Source: Lachnospiraceae bacterium MC2017 (GTDB lineage Bacteria; Bacillota; Clostridia; Lachnospirales; Lachnospiraceae). From it: 64,000 nucleotides of DNA. Shown here one piece after another: positions 9,625-19,000 of the stretch; position 1 is the stretch's first letter, and each line of letters begins with the position of its first letter. The notes under the pieces were generated by a model. That model was given only the letters and a program-made list of their open reading frames with translations. It ran no database searches and was not told where the DNA came from. The DNA is taken from the NCBI GenBank assembly GCA_000701625.1, contig JNJK01000008.1, forward strand, positions 144,882 to 208,881, given 5' to 3'. The translations under genes were made by a program, and so were the position numbers.

Positions 9625-9664
9625 TAAAAAAGGAGAAACAGTACAAGACTGCTTCTCCCTTTAA
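9625..9664 (-). terminator. Intrinsic terminator after rpoZ
   Basis: Minus strand GGGAGAAGCAGT pairs with ACTGTTTCTCC across a five-base loop and runs into TTTTTT. It ends the yicC-remA-gmk-rpoZ unit and separates it from rimO. Confidence 0.85.
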
Positions 9665-9704
9665 GCCCTGATATCATCGGGGAAAAGTTTCTCTCCAAAG
9701 ACGA

Positions 9705-9950
9705 TCAGTCCTCTTCGTCCTCATCTTTGCTGGCAATTTTGAGTTTTCCCTGATACAGCTCATCAATTGCAACAGAAAGGGGTTTTCTAGCCTTAGGATC
9801 AACCATAGGCGCACTTCCGCCGATAAGCTGACGTGCTCTCTTAGCTGTAGCCAGCACGATCGAATAACGGCTGTTTACAATCGGAGCCTCTCCCTCCTGA
9901 ACTTCCGAATTAACAACTTCCATCAGATCACTATAGGATGGATGTAACAT
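9705..9950 (-). CDS. rpoZ: RNA polymerase omega subunit
   Basis: An 81-residue protein starting MLHPSYSDLMEVVNSE, with the omega core SRYSIVLATAKRARQLI and the downstream KPLSVAIDELYQGKL, then an acidic tail. Omega helps beta-prime fold and join the core polymerase. GAGAGGCATCT precedes the ATG. It follows gmk on the same strand, the standard gmk-rpoZ pair. Confidence 0.92.
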   Translation of the reverse strand: MLHPSYSDLMEVVNSEVQEGEAPIVNSRYSIVLATAKRARQLIGGSAPMVDPKARKPLSVAIDELYQGKLKIASKDEDEED

Positions 9951-9997
9951 AGATGCCTCTCTTTCTTAACACCATTAAACTGCTAAATGTACGTTTA

Positions 9998-10618
9998 TCA
10001 GATCTCTCTGAGCCCCGCACGAACCTCATTTATGAAATCGGCCTGTCTGGAAGGCGTATAACGCGACGCCTCGATCATTCCATTGAGCCGTTTCGTACAA
10101 TCTTCTACAACATCGTTCACAACGATAAAATCATAATTTTCTATCCCCTCTGATTCCTGGATCGCACGCTTCATACGCATATCGATCACTTCAGGGGTCT
10201 CTGTTCCACGTCCTACAAGACGACGCTTAAGTTCCGCTGCACTCGGAGGCATGATGAATACCAATAAAGCTTCGGGGAATTTCTTTTTGATCTGCATAGC
10301 TCCCTGAATCTCTATTTCAAGAACGACATTTTTTCCTTCCTGAAGCTGTCTTTCTACAAAAGCCTTGGGCGTGCCGTAATAATTGCCTACATACTCTGCA
10401 TGCTCTATCAGTTCATCGTTCTTTATCATTTCTTCAAATTCCTCGCGGGACTTAAAGAAATAATTGACTCCATCTACTTCACCCGGTCTGGGATTTCTGG
10501 AAGTAGCTGATACGGAAAGTGCATAATTATCATATTCTGATACAAGCTGCTTCATGATAGTTCCCTTGCCTGCTCCGGCAAATCCGGAAACCACCACCAG
10601 AATACCTTTCTGAATCAC
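9998..10618 (-). CDS. gmk: Guanylate kinase
   Basis: A 206-residue enzyme that phosphorylates GMP to GDP. The P-loop is GFAGAGKGT near the N-terminus and the GMP-binding region includes SATSRNPRPGEVDGVNYFF. The start codon is GTG at 10618 with AAGGAG five bases away. It lies 16 bases after remA and just ahead of rpoZ, the usual Clostridia/Bacillus order yicC-remA-gmk-rpoZ. Confidence 0.96.
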   Translation of the reverse strand: MIQKGILVVVSGFAGAGKGTIMKQLVSEYDNYALSVSATSRNPRPGEVDGVNYFFKSREEFEEMIKNDELIEHAEYVGNYYGTPKAFVERQLQEGKNVVLEIEIQGAMQIKKKFPEALLVFIMPPSAAELKRRLVGRGTETPEVIDMRMKRAIQESEGIENYDFIVVNDVVEDCTKRLNGMIEASRYTPSRQADFINEVRAGLREI

Positions 10619-10633
10619 TTTAACTCCTTTTTG

Positions 10634-10885
10634 TTACTTTTCCTCTGTTTTTTCCCTGAACCGCTCAAGCAGCGTATCAGGTGTCAGTGCTGAAAAAACA
10701 AGCTGACCATTTTCCAATATGATACAGGCCTTGATCTTTCGTCCATGTGTCGCGTCAATGGCAGTCCCACTTTTCTTTGCATTTTGCATGAGACGCTTTG
10801 CAGGCGCAGAATCAGGCATTATGATCGCTGTGATCTTTTCAGCATTTACGATATTACCAAAACCAATATTAAATAGTTTACTCAA
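10634..10885 (-). CDS. remA: RemA/DUF370-family DNA-binding regulator
   Basis: An 83-residue RemA-like protein: FNIGFGNIVNAEKITAIIMP, then SAPAKRLMQNAKKSGTAIDA and THGRKIKACIILENG, all typical of the family. In Bacillus subtilis RemA activates matrix and osmoprotectant operons; the role here is unknown. A frame 10 codons longer exists, but the conserved N-terminus fits a TTG start at 10885 that overlaps the yicC stop codon region, implying translational coupling. Confidence 0.88.
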   Translation of the reverse strand: MSKLFNIGFGNIVNAEKITAIIMPDSAPAKRLMQNAKKSGTAIDATHGRKIKACIILENGQLVFSALTPDTLLERFREKTEEK

Positions 10886-11756
10886 TATTCTGTATCTGCT
10901 CTCTGACCTTCTCAATTCCGGTCTTTAAATCAATAGCTGCATCGCTGACCGCCAGATCATTTGCCTTGCTCAAAGTTGTATTTGCCTCACGGTTCATCTC
11001 CTGAGCAATAAAATCAAGTCGTCGGCCTATCGTTCCGCCATCGGTAATTGCCTTTCTCATACTATTGATATGACTCTTCAGACGTACTATTTCTTCATCC
11101 ACACATATTCTGTCGGCAAAAATCGTCACTTCCTGAATAAGACGTGCCTCATCGACCTGTGCATCTCCAAGAAGATCCTCGACCTTCTCTCTGAGCTTGC
11201 GTCTGTACTCCTCAACTACCTCAGGAGATCTCTGCTCTACAAAAGCCACCTGCTCTTTCATATCATCAAGCTTTGAGATCAGATCCCTACTGAGATTTTC
11301 TCCCTCTGCCTTTCTGGTACGGACAACCTGCTCACAGGCTTTACGAATACACTTCTGAAGTTCTCTCCAAATAGCATCTTCATCTATTTCTGCTGACTCA
11401 GCAGTAAAAACATCAGGATAACGTGACAGTCCAGAGATCCTCACATCATTTTCCATTCCAAACTCTTCAGCCATCTGCTGAAGGTAACGGTAATAATCAT
11501 GAGCAACCGCACTATTATAACGAATAGTCTCTGTATTACCGTCCATGCTTTCAAATGAAATGAAGACATCGACCTTTCCTCTCTCCATATATTCCTTAAG
11601 GAGAGTACGAATAGCACCCTCAAAGGGAGCCAACACCTTTGGCATTTTTATGCCTACTTCAAGATAACGGTGGTTAACGGTCTTGATTTCAACAGAATAC
11701 CGTCTTCCTTCACCCTCTGTCTCGGCTCTGCCGAAACCGGTCATGCTCTTAATCAA
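10878..11756 (-). CDS. yicC: YicC/YloC-family endoribonuclease
   Basis: A 292-residue YicC-type protein with the family N-terminus IKSMTGFGRAE and the C-terminal DUF1732 segment including RRLDFIAQEMNREANTTLSK. Members have been linked to RNA degradation. The start appears to be TTG at 11756, with AAAGGA nine bases upstream, because conserved residues precede the first ATG. Its 3' end overlaps the remA start. Confidence 0.92.
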   Translation of the reverse strand: MIKSMTGFGRAETEGEGRRYSVEIKTVNHRYLEVGIKMPKVLAPFEGAIRTLLKEYMERGKVDVFISFESMDGNTETIRYNSAVAHDYYRYLQQMAEEFGMENDVRISGLSRYPDVFTAESAEIDEDAIWRELQKCIRKACEQVVRTRKAEGENLSRDLISKLDDMKEQVAFVEQRSPEVVEEYRRKLREKVEDLLGDAQVDEARLIQEVTIFADRICVDEEIVRLKSHINSMRKAITDGGTIGRRLDFIAQEMNREANTTLSKANDLAVSDAAIDLKTGIEKVREQIQNIE

Positions 11757-11790
11757 TTCTAAGAATCCTTTCTTCCCCTCAGGATACTTG

Positions 11791-11835
11791 AAAAAACCGA
11801 ACAGAACAGGCCATGGTTCCTACCATAGCCTGTTC
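11791..11835 (-). terminator. Intrinsic terminator after the leuA-like gene
   Basis: Minus strand GAACAGGCTATGG pairs with CCATGGCCTGTTC around TAGGAA, followed shortly by a T run. It makes the upstream gene monocistronic. Confidence 0.85.
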
Positions 11836-11884
11836 TTCTACACAGTTATTATAATTATAAACAATCCCCGGCCCGCCTGCAAGC

Positions 11885-13876
11885 TTATCTTTTTGAGTTG
11901 CGATACTGAACCGGTGTCATCTCATATCTTTTCTTAAACTGACGATTGAAATGTTCAACGCTTGGATATCCTACATTTTCCGCAACCTTCTCAACTTTCA
12001 TATTTCCGTTTCTGAGAAGGGTGCAGGCTTTTTTAAGTCGTATCTTCTGCACATTTTCACTGAAGGTTGCACCGCTCTTTTCCTTAATATATTTAGAAAG
12101 ATACGGCTTTGACAGGAAAAATTCTCTCGAAAGATCGTCAAGCGTCACCGACAAATAGTTTTCCTGAATATAGTTTACGATTTCCGTAATACGCTGATCC
12201 TTATCATTTCTATTATCACGGATAGCTTCGAGTTGGTTTACTGCTACTATAAGAGCATTGATGGATGATGTGATGATATCCTCATCAATTCCAACGCCCC
12301 AGTAGTGCTTTCCGTTAGCTGTGATGCCAACATATGTGCAAGCCTTACTGGATGAGCCATGGCTCAGTGCATGCTCTTCGTAAGTAGTAAGCTCATAACT
12401 GATATCAAAGTAGGACTTTATCGCATTGCTTACTGCATCCAGACGACCATTTCCGTTTGCCGCCACGATAACATCTTTTCCATTTCTGGATATCGTAGCT
12501 TTAACAAGGATACCATCGATCTGCTCAAAGTGGCATTCTTTAATAGTAAACACACCATCATTATGAACATATTTATCTTCAAAAATATGATATACACGCT
12601 CCGGCGAAAGCTCTGAATGCTCTCTGTCAGAAATTCCCTTAACTGTGTATCCCACATCTTCCTGCATTGTCTTCGGAATCTGCAGGCCGTAGTTCTGCTT
12701 AAGGATAAAGCTTACGCCACCCTTTCCTGACTGTGAATTGATACGGATGACATCTCCGTCATACTCACGACCAAGATCCTTTGGATCAACCGGCAGATAC
12801 GGCACGCTCCAGGGGCGATCCATATGTGACTTCCTCCATGCAAATCCCTTGGCGATAGCATCCTGATGAGAACCCGAAAAAGCTGTAAACACAAGCTGTC
12901 CGGCATACGGCTGTCTTGCAGGTATCTCCATTCTGGTAAGTTTCTCATATATAGCTCCGATCTCATTGATGTGTGAGAAATCAAGCTTTGAATCAACCCC
13001 GTGAGTAAACATATTCATGGCAAGTGTTACGATATCAACATTACCTGTTCTCTCACCATTTCCGAAAAGTGTTCCCTCTATTCTGTCAGCACCTGCAAGC
13101 ATTCCAAGCTCTGCATCAGATATACCGCATCCTCTGTCGTTATGAGGATGAAGCGAAAGTGTCACTGCATTTCTGTATTTCAGACTGTTGCTTATATATT
13201 CTACCTGTGTGGCAAATACATGCGGCATGGCATTTTCAACGGTTGTCGGTATATTGATGATAACCTTATTTTCTTCTTTCGGCTGCCATACGTCGAGAAC
13301 CGCGTTACATACATCTACTGCATACTCAACCTCTGTTCCCGGAAAACTCTCCGGAGAATACTCAAAGGAAAAATTACCCTTTGTCTCATCAGCAAGTTTC
13401 TTTAAGAGTTTTGCTCCATCAATAGCGATCTGCTTGATATCCTCTTTATTCTTCTTGAACACCTGCTCTCTCTGAGCGACCGAAGTTGAGTTATAAAGAT
13501 GAATGATAGCTCTGGGAGCACCTTCTACCGCTTCAAAGGTCTTACGGATGATATGATCTCTCGCCTGAGTCAGAACCTGAAGTGTTACATCATCCGGAAC
13601 CATCTTTTTCTCAATAAGAGTTCTTGCGAACTTATACTCAGTTTCCGATGCAGCAGGGAAACCAATTTCTATCTCCTTAAATCCGATGTCAACAAGCATA
13701 CGGAAGAAATCAAGTTTCTCTTCAAGACTCATCGGTTCGATAAGTGCCTGATTTCCGTCTCTAAGATCTACGCTGCACCAGATAGGAGCCTTCTCTATAT
13801 GATCCTTCTTTACCCAATTGTAAGTAGGATTTTTCGGCATAAAATATTGAATGGCATACTTGTTTTCATCGTACAT
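11885..13876 (-). CDS. leuA: 2-isopropylmalate synthase fused to a C-terminal AraC-type HTH domain
   Basis: 663 residues against about 560 for the family. Residues 1-400 are the catalytic TIM barrel of the fungal/LeuA2-type isopropylmalate synthase: PIWCSVDLRDGNQALIEPMS carries the metal-binding aspartate and SLHPHNDRG the HxH pair. Residues 430-555 match the leucine-binding regulatory domain, with SHGSSSKACTYVGI and a VGIDEDIITSS segment. From about 565 the chain continues into two helix-turn-helix units of AraC type: VTLDDLSREFFLSKPYLSKY, then VEKVAENVGYPSVEHFNRQF and KRYEMTPVQYR. There is no stop or frameshift at the junction. The enzyme makes the first committed leucine intermediate. The fused domain suggests DNA binding controlled by leucine, perhaps autoregulation; that is inference. 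AAGGAGG precedes the ATG. Confidence 0.9.
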   Translation of the reverse strand: MYDENKYAIQYFMPKNPTYNWVKKDHIEKAPIWCSVDLRDGNQALIEPMSLEEKLDFFRMLVDIGFKEIEIGFPAASETEYKFARTLIEKKMVPDDVTLQVLTQARDHIIRKTFEAVEGAPRAIIHLYNSTSVAQREQVFKKNKEDIKQIAIDGAKLLKKLADETKGNFSFEYSPESFPGTEVEYAVDVCNAVLDVWQPKEENKVIINIPTTVENAMPHVFATQVEYISNSLKYRNAVTLSLHPHNDRGCGISDAELGMLAGADRIEGTLFGNGERTGNVDIVTLAMNMFTHGVDSKLDFSHINEIGAIYEKLTRMEIPARQPYAGQLVFTAFSGSHQDAIAKGFAWRKSHMDRPWSVPYLPVDPKDLGREYDGDVIRINSQSGKGGVSFILKQNYGLQIPKTMQEDVGYTVKGISDREHSELSPERVYHIFEDKYVHNDGVFTIKECHFEQIDGILVKATISRNGKDVIVAANGNGRLDAVSNAIKSYFDISYELTTYEEHALSHGSSSKACTYVGITANGKHYWGVGIDEDIITSSINALIVAVNQLEAIRDNRNDKDQRITEIVNYIQENYLSVTLDDLSREFFLSKPYLSKYIKEKSGATFSENVQKIRLKKACTLLRNGNMKVEKVAENVGYPSVEHFNRQFKKRYEMTPVQYRNSKR

Positions 13877-13935
13877 AACTGCTTCGACCTCCTTAGAAGC
13901 AAAACCGTCAACTTTTTTGATGTATGTTATGTTAT

Positions 13936-13955
13936 CACTTTAACCGCATAAAGTG
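13936..13955. promoter_or_regulatory. Perfect inverted repeat upstream of leuA fusion (candidate operator)
   Basis: CACTTTA-N6-TAAAGTG lies 60 bases upstream of the leuA start. A weak promoter (TTGCAT at 13998-13993, 18 bases, CATATT at 13974-13969, minus strand) would place the repeat just downstream of the transcription start, a position suited to repression. Function is inferred. Confidence 0.4.
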
Positions 13956-14128
13956 TAGGGACAATTTTAATATGTTGTATTGATCTTTCTTAATGCAAAT
14001 ATGTCTGCAATGTTTTTTATCGACAGTATCTAAGCCATTTTTTACCCATGATTCATTTTTTTGAACATGAAAATTTAAATCAATAATTAATTACAAAAAT
14101 AAGTGAACAAAGACTCTTCCTATAAGTC

Positions 14129-14163
14129 AAAAAAGCTTTCCTTTTCAAAACGAAAAGGAAAGC
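14129..14163 (-). terminator. Intrinsic terminator after proB
   Basis: Minus strand GCTTTCCTTTTC pairs with GAAAAGGAAAGC around GTTTT and is followed by TTTTTT. The rest of the 300-base gap between proB and leuA is AT-rich and holds only the promoter and inverted repeat described for leuA. Confidence 0.9.
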
Positions 14164-14179
14164 CCATAAAACTATTTCT

Positions 14180-14977
14180 TTATCTATTCCCCTTAAAAAG
14201 AGTTCCGACCTTTTTCCCCTCTACTATATCATAGAGTGCTTCAGGCCTTTCTCCATTAGTCACGATAACACTTATACCCTGGCCTGTCGCAAGATCTGCT
14301 GCCTGGATCTTTGTCCTCATGCCGCCGGTGCCTCTCCTTGAACCTGCGCCACCTGCAAGTTCATACAGACTGTCATCAATCTTTTCTATCCTGTCGATCA
14401 GCTTAGCATCCTTGTAAAGACGCGGATCCTTATCAAAGAATCCATCAATATCAGAAAAAATAACAAGTATGTCCGCCTGACAGAGAACAGAAACCACTGC
14501 CGACAACATATCGTTATCACCAAATAATCTGTCTGCCGACTCAATCTCCGTATAACTAACCGAGTCGTTTTCATTAACTATCGGGATGATCCCCTGCTCT
14601 AAAAGAGCATTAAATGTATTTGTAAGATTTTCCTTCTTTTCTTCCTGTCTGATATCCTCAGCATTCAGAAGAATCTGTGCGACTGTCTTATCATAATAAC
14701 CAAAGAACTTATCATAGAGAAACATATTCTCGCACTGTCCGACCGCTGCCGCCGCCTGTTTCATCCTCATGGTAGTAGGCCGCTCCGGAAGTCTCATTTT
14801 ATTTGTACCAACTGCGATCGCTCCTGAGGATACCAGAACAACTTCATTTCCCATATTCTGTATATCCGAAAGAACCAGTGCCAGCTTTTCCATTCTGCGT
14901 AGATTGCTGTGTCCAAGCTCATTTGTAAGCGTGGACGTACCAACCTTTACCACAATACGTCTTCTCTTAAGTCCCAT
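14180..14977 (-). CDS. proB: Glutamate 5-kinase (short form without PUA domain)
   Basis: A 265-residue amino acid kinase that phosphorylates glutamate in proline synthesis. It opens RRRIVVKVGTSTL and carries SSGAIAVGTNKM, NENDSVSYTEI, FGDNDMLSA and the GTGGMRTKIQAA loop. The roughly 100-residue C-terminal PUA domain of E. coli ProB is absent, as in short forms known from some Firmicutes. No proA lies next to it in this window. GGAGG lies 12 bases ahead of the ATG. Confidence 0.92.
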   Translation of the reverse strand: MGLKRRRIVVKVGTSTLTNELGHSNLRRMEKLALVLSDIQNMGNEVVLVSSGAIAVGTNKMRLPERPTTMRMKQAAAAVGQCENMFLYDKFFGYYDKTVAQILLNAEDIRQEEKKENLTNTFNALLEQGIIPIVNENDSVSYTEIESADRLFGDNDMLSAVVSVLCQADILVIFSDIDGFFDKDPRLYKDAKLIDRIEKIDDSLYELAGGAGSRRGTGGMRTKIQAADLATGQGISVIVTNGERPEALYDIVEGKKVGTLFKGNR

Positions 14978-15111
14978 CGTCCAATCATGCCTCCTATATA
15001 AACATCCGTCAGAATATGACTAATTGTTTTCGGATTTTCGCTTTTCACGCGCATAAACAGACTGATTATACCATAGAGCGCAGCACCGCAGAATGATATT
15101 ATTTACTGATC

Positions 15112-15882
15112 TTACTGAAGTTTTTTCATCTTTCGTGCTTCAAAGAAATCTCTTATCTGCGCCAAAAGTTCATCTCTGGTCATGGATTTAAGTAAATACC
15201 CGTCAGGTTTTAGCCCTACAACCTTCAGCACACTCTCTCTGTCCCCTTTTCCGGTCAGGAACATGACCGGTATCGAACTGGTCGATGCATCATCGCGTAT
15301 CATCTTAAGAACCTGTGGTCCGCTGGTTACAGGCATTTCATAATCTAAAAGGATCAGATCCGGTGTATTATTTGCCAAATACGTGATAGCGCGCATTCCC
15401 GAGTTTGCCATAGTTACCTTATATGGGCCTGTCAGCCACTCCTTCATAAGCTTAAGGAACATAACATCATCATCTACGATCATGATAGACTTTTTCTCTG
15501 ATTCCTCAGAGTTTACTTCTATCACCGCATTTAGTTTTTCTATAAGATCTCTCACATTAAGCGGTCGCAAAAACCTGCTGGTAACGATCTGAGGTGTAGC
15601 TTTCCTGTCAAAGTCAAAAAATTCATCATTGCTTCCTATGATAAACAGGAGCTTACCCTTTTCAAGTACCACTTCTTTCAGATAATCCAATGTATCCTGA
15701 ATTTCTTCAATATAATCTCCCAGATAGAAAACGATCATATCGACAAGTTCGATCTTTCCCGAAAGATCCTCAACATCCGGCAGTGCAGGTACCACTTCAT
15801 ATCCAGCCTCCTCCAGATTGGAGGTAATAGCTCCCACCATGAAGGTAGAACCCTTGCTGATAAGGATTATCTTCTTCTCCAT
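15112..15882 (-). CDS. Two-receiver response regulator without output domain
   Basis: A 256-residue protein of two CheY-like halves. The C-terminal receiver (about 130-250) is complete: IMIVDDDVMF holds the acidic pair, LILLDYEMP the phospho-accepting aspartate, FLTG the Thr and YLLKS the Lys. The N-terminal half (1-115) has the same alternating pattern but lacks the acidic pocket, so it is probably a pseudo-receiver. No DNA-binding or enzymatic output is present. The start at 15882 is set by AAGGAGCAGGCA. It lies just after a hybrid kinase on the same strand and is its likely partner. Confidence 0.85.
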   Translation of the reverse strand: MEKKIILISKGSTFMVGAITSNLEEAGYEVVPALPDVEDLSGKIELVDMIVFYLGDYIEEIQDTLDYLKEVVLEKGKLLFIIGSNDEFFDFDRKATPQIVTSRFLRPLNVRDLIEKLNAVIEVNSEESEKKSIMIVDDDVMFLKLMKEWLTGPYKVTMANSGMRAITYLANNTPDLILLDYEMPVTSGPQVLKMIRDDASTSSIPVMFLTGKGDRESVLKVVGLKPDGYLLKSMTRDELLAQIRDFFEARKMKKLQ

Positions 15883-16055
15883 TGCCTGCTCCTTCCCCAT
15901 TATCCATTCAAAAGGTAACTGCTCAGTCCCCTTTGGGTCTGACAGCTACGGTAACCCGTAATTAAAGATTTGCTTCGCAAATGACTGGTTACCATCATAT
16001 TATTCACACTTTCGTACGCCCTCAGCAGCCATGTGCTTCGGCCTGTTCCAGCTAA

Positions 16056-19000
16056 TCACTTTAATAGTTCTTCTACTGCATCCCAGTCAAATTCAGACAC
16101 CTTTTTCCTGAGTGCAATGATCTTTTGCTGTTCTTTATCAGGTATACGATATTTCATAATCGACTGTATCAAAAAATCAATACTGTCATAATCCAACGCT
16201 TCCATACATTCCTTTATGGATCCGTATGCTTCGTCCAGCGCCGACTGCGGAATTTCCGCCTTTGACGGATCGTTCATCTCTGCTTTCCATTCTGCTGTAT
16301 CATCATGAATGAACGGAGCCAGAATATCCAGATACTTTTCGTATTCATTTAAAAGCACCGGTGTCTTTTCTCCAATCTCTGCGTCATCTATAGCCCCGTC
16401 AACACTGGCGTTTTCCAGTTCTTCCGCCATTTTAGACAGTTCCGATGCGCCTATCATCCTTGCAGTACTTTTTAACGAATGAACCTTTATATTATAATTA
16501 TGAAAATCTTCCCTCTCATAAAATAATCGGATATTTTTTATATTTTCTGATATGTTATCTGCAAAAAGTTGTAACGCTTTCATAAAATCTTCTGCAGACC
16601 CTGTATTACGTATACCTGTTCTATGATCGATCCCATTAAGTTCTGTAATCCACGGCTCCAGTTTCGCTATTTCATCAACGTCCTGCGACTCGTCTGCCTG
16701 TATTATTTCAACCTTTTCAGGCGGAAGCAGACCTATCATCGCCCGTTCTAACCTGGCGCTATCTATAGGCTTCGTCATGTAGTCTACAAAACCTGCACTT
16801 ATATAGTTTTCTCTTGCACCGGAAATAGCATTTGCCGTGAGCGCCACAACCGGTGTTTCCTGATTAGGATGCCCATGATCTTTCCTTATAAGAGCCAATG
16901 TTTCCATACCGTCCAGTTCCGGCATCCTGTGATCCAGAAAGATTATGTCATACCGTTTCTCCCGGATCATCTTTAAGCATTGCCTTCCGCTTGTAGCAGT
17001 ATCGATCTTAACCCCTGTTTTCTTAAGAAGTCCACGCACTACCGTAAGGTTCATTTCCGTGTCATCCACTACCAGTATCTCTGCCTTAGGAGCCCTGAAA
17101 CTCTCCTGATAACGTGGCTGATCATTTAATGTCCTGTCAAAACTTAGAGAAATGTCACCGACCGCTTCCCAACTATTAACCAACTGGGGAACCGAAAAAT
17201 GAAAGTTCGATCCCTCTCCATAAACACTTTCTAATTCCAACTTACTGTCCATAAGCCCCAGCAATTTCTGAGTAATGCTCATTCCGAGGCCGGTTCCCTC
17301 TATCGTTCGGTTCTTTTCTTCCTCTATTCTCTCAAAAGGAGCAAAAAGTTTCTGAACATCCTCCTCCTTTATACCGGCTCCGGTATCCTTAACAGAGATT
17401 TTCAGATCGACGCTTTCCTCACTCTTTTTTTCATATCTTATACAAAGTGTTACACTTCCTTTCTCCGTATATTTGACCGCATTTGTAAGTATGTTTAATA
17501 CAACCTGCTTCAGCCGTATCTCATCTCCTCGAAGAAGATGCGGCATCTCAGGATCTACATCTACGATAAGTTCAAGCTTCTTAGCATCAACCTTACTCCT
17601 GATCATATTTACGAGATCATTTACAACCGAACTCAGCTCATAATCAACCGGGATTATCTCCATTTTTCCCGCCTCAATCTTTGAAAAATCAAGTATATCA
17701 TTTATGAGACCGAGAAGTGTTTTTCCTGCACTTTGTATATTTTTTGCATATCTGAGTATAGTCTGATCTTCAGACTCACGAAGGATCATTTCATCCATTC
17801 CAAGCACTGCATTTATCGGAGTTCGGATCTCATGAGACATATTGGACAAGAAACTCGTTTTTGCATCATTGGCTGCCTTTGCGATCCTAAGCTCGTTTTC
17901 AAGAAGAACCTGTTTTTCCTTATCCGCTATATAAGTCAATAGTTCTGATGCAGTCTTGTCGATCGCGTGATACAGTGACTCTACTTCATCACCGGTCTTT
18001 ACTTCCAATGCATGTATCTTTGCAAGACTCTCACGCCGTTCTTCATCACTGTTATACGCCAGCTGATCCATAGCAGAGGCAACACCAAGAATCGGACGGA
18101 CGATCTTTCTCTGTGCATATGCATCTATGATGACAACCAGTACCATCTCAACCATAAGAAGAGAGAAGATCATCTGCAGATAAAACGAAAACTGATTTTT
18201 CAGAGTATTTAATACTCTGTGCGCTTCTTCTACCTCATCCCCTTCTTCAACATTCATTGATCTTGACTGATCTATAAGTGCCTGTTTTAGTTCATCGATC
18301 CTTGTGCGTGCGTCAGGCGACAATCCATCCGATAATCTCTGCAAAGCCTCAATCTTTGCCATTATTTCAGCTTCGGTTTCTTTTGATGGTTTGTAAGAAC
18401 TATCCTCTTCCGAACTGGGATTCAGGTATGCACTTCTCCACTCCTCATACGTCAGATTACCAATTCTGCTGCTCCCATCCGTTTTCCAAAAATCCAGCTG
18501 CAGAGAGATCGTACCGTTCATCGTATTTACAATGAGGATATTAACGAATATCACGGATGCTATCATCATAGTCGTTGCAGTAACCAGAATGATCGTTGTT
18601 ATCCTGCGGCGAAGCGATCCATGTGCACTGTCAAATATATTCTTTTCTACGTGCTTTCTGAGATTTTCATCCTTTATATAATGCTGACTGTTTCCAAAAA
18701 AGAGCAGGATCCGATCTGGGGCATATTTATAAAAAAGAAGTATCAGAAAAACTGCAAGAAGAACCCCGGGGATTATACGCCCGAAAGATCTGATCATCCC
18801 TGTAAAAACAGCTGCAACGCCCTTGTCTCCGACATACGATTCCGCAGCATAGACTACAAACATAAACAATTCTTCTACACTGGTGATAAGTATGATATAT
18901 CCAATAACTCCGTAAACCGTCCTAAACCACCCTTTTGCAGAAAAAATCGATGCCAGCATACAAATAAGCAGCAAAAAAACGCCTTTTCCGACTCCTGCCC

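Noticed and set aside
15901..16055. Possible further MITE between the receiver gene and hybrid kinase
   Set aside because: GGTAACC/GGTTACC and ATTTGC/GCAAAT pairs exist, but no second copy or target duplication is visible here.
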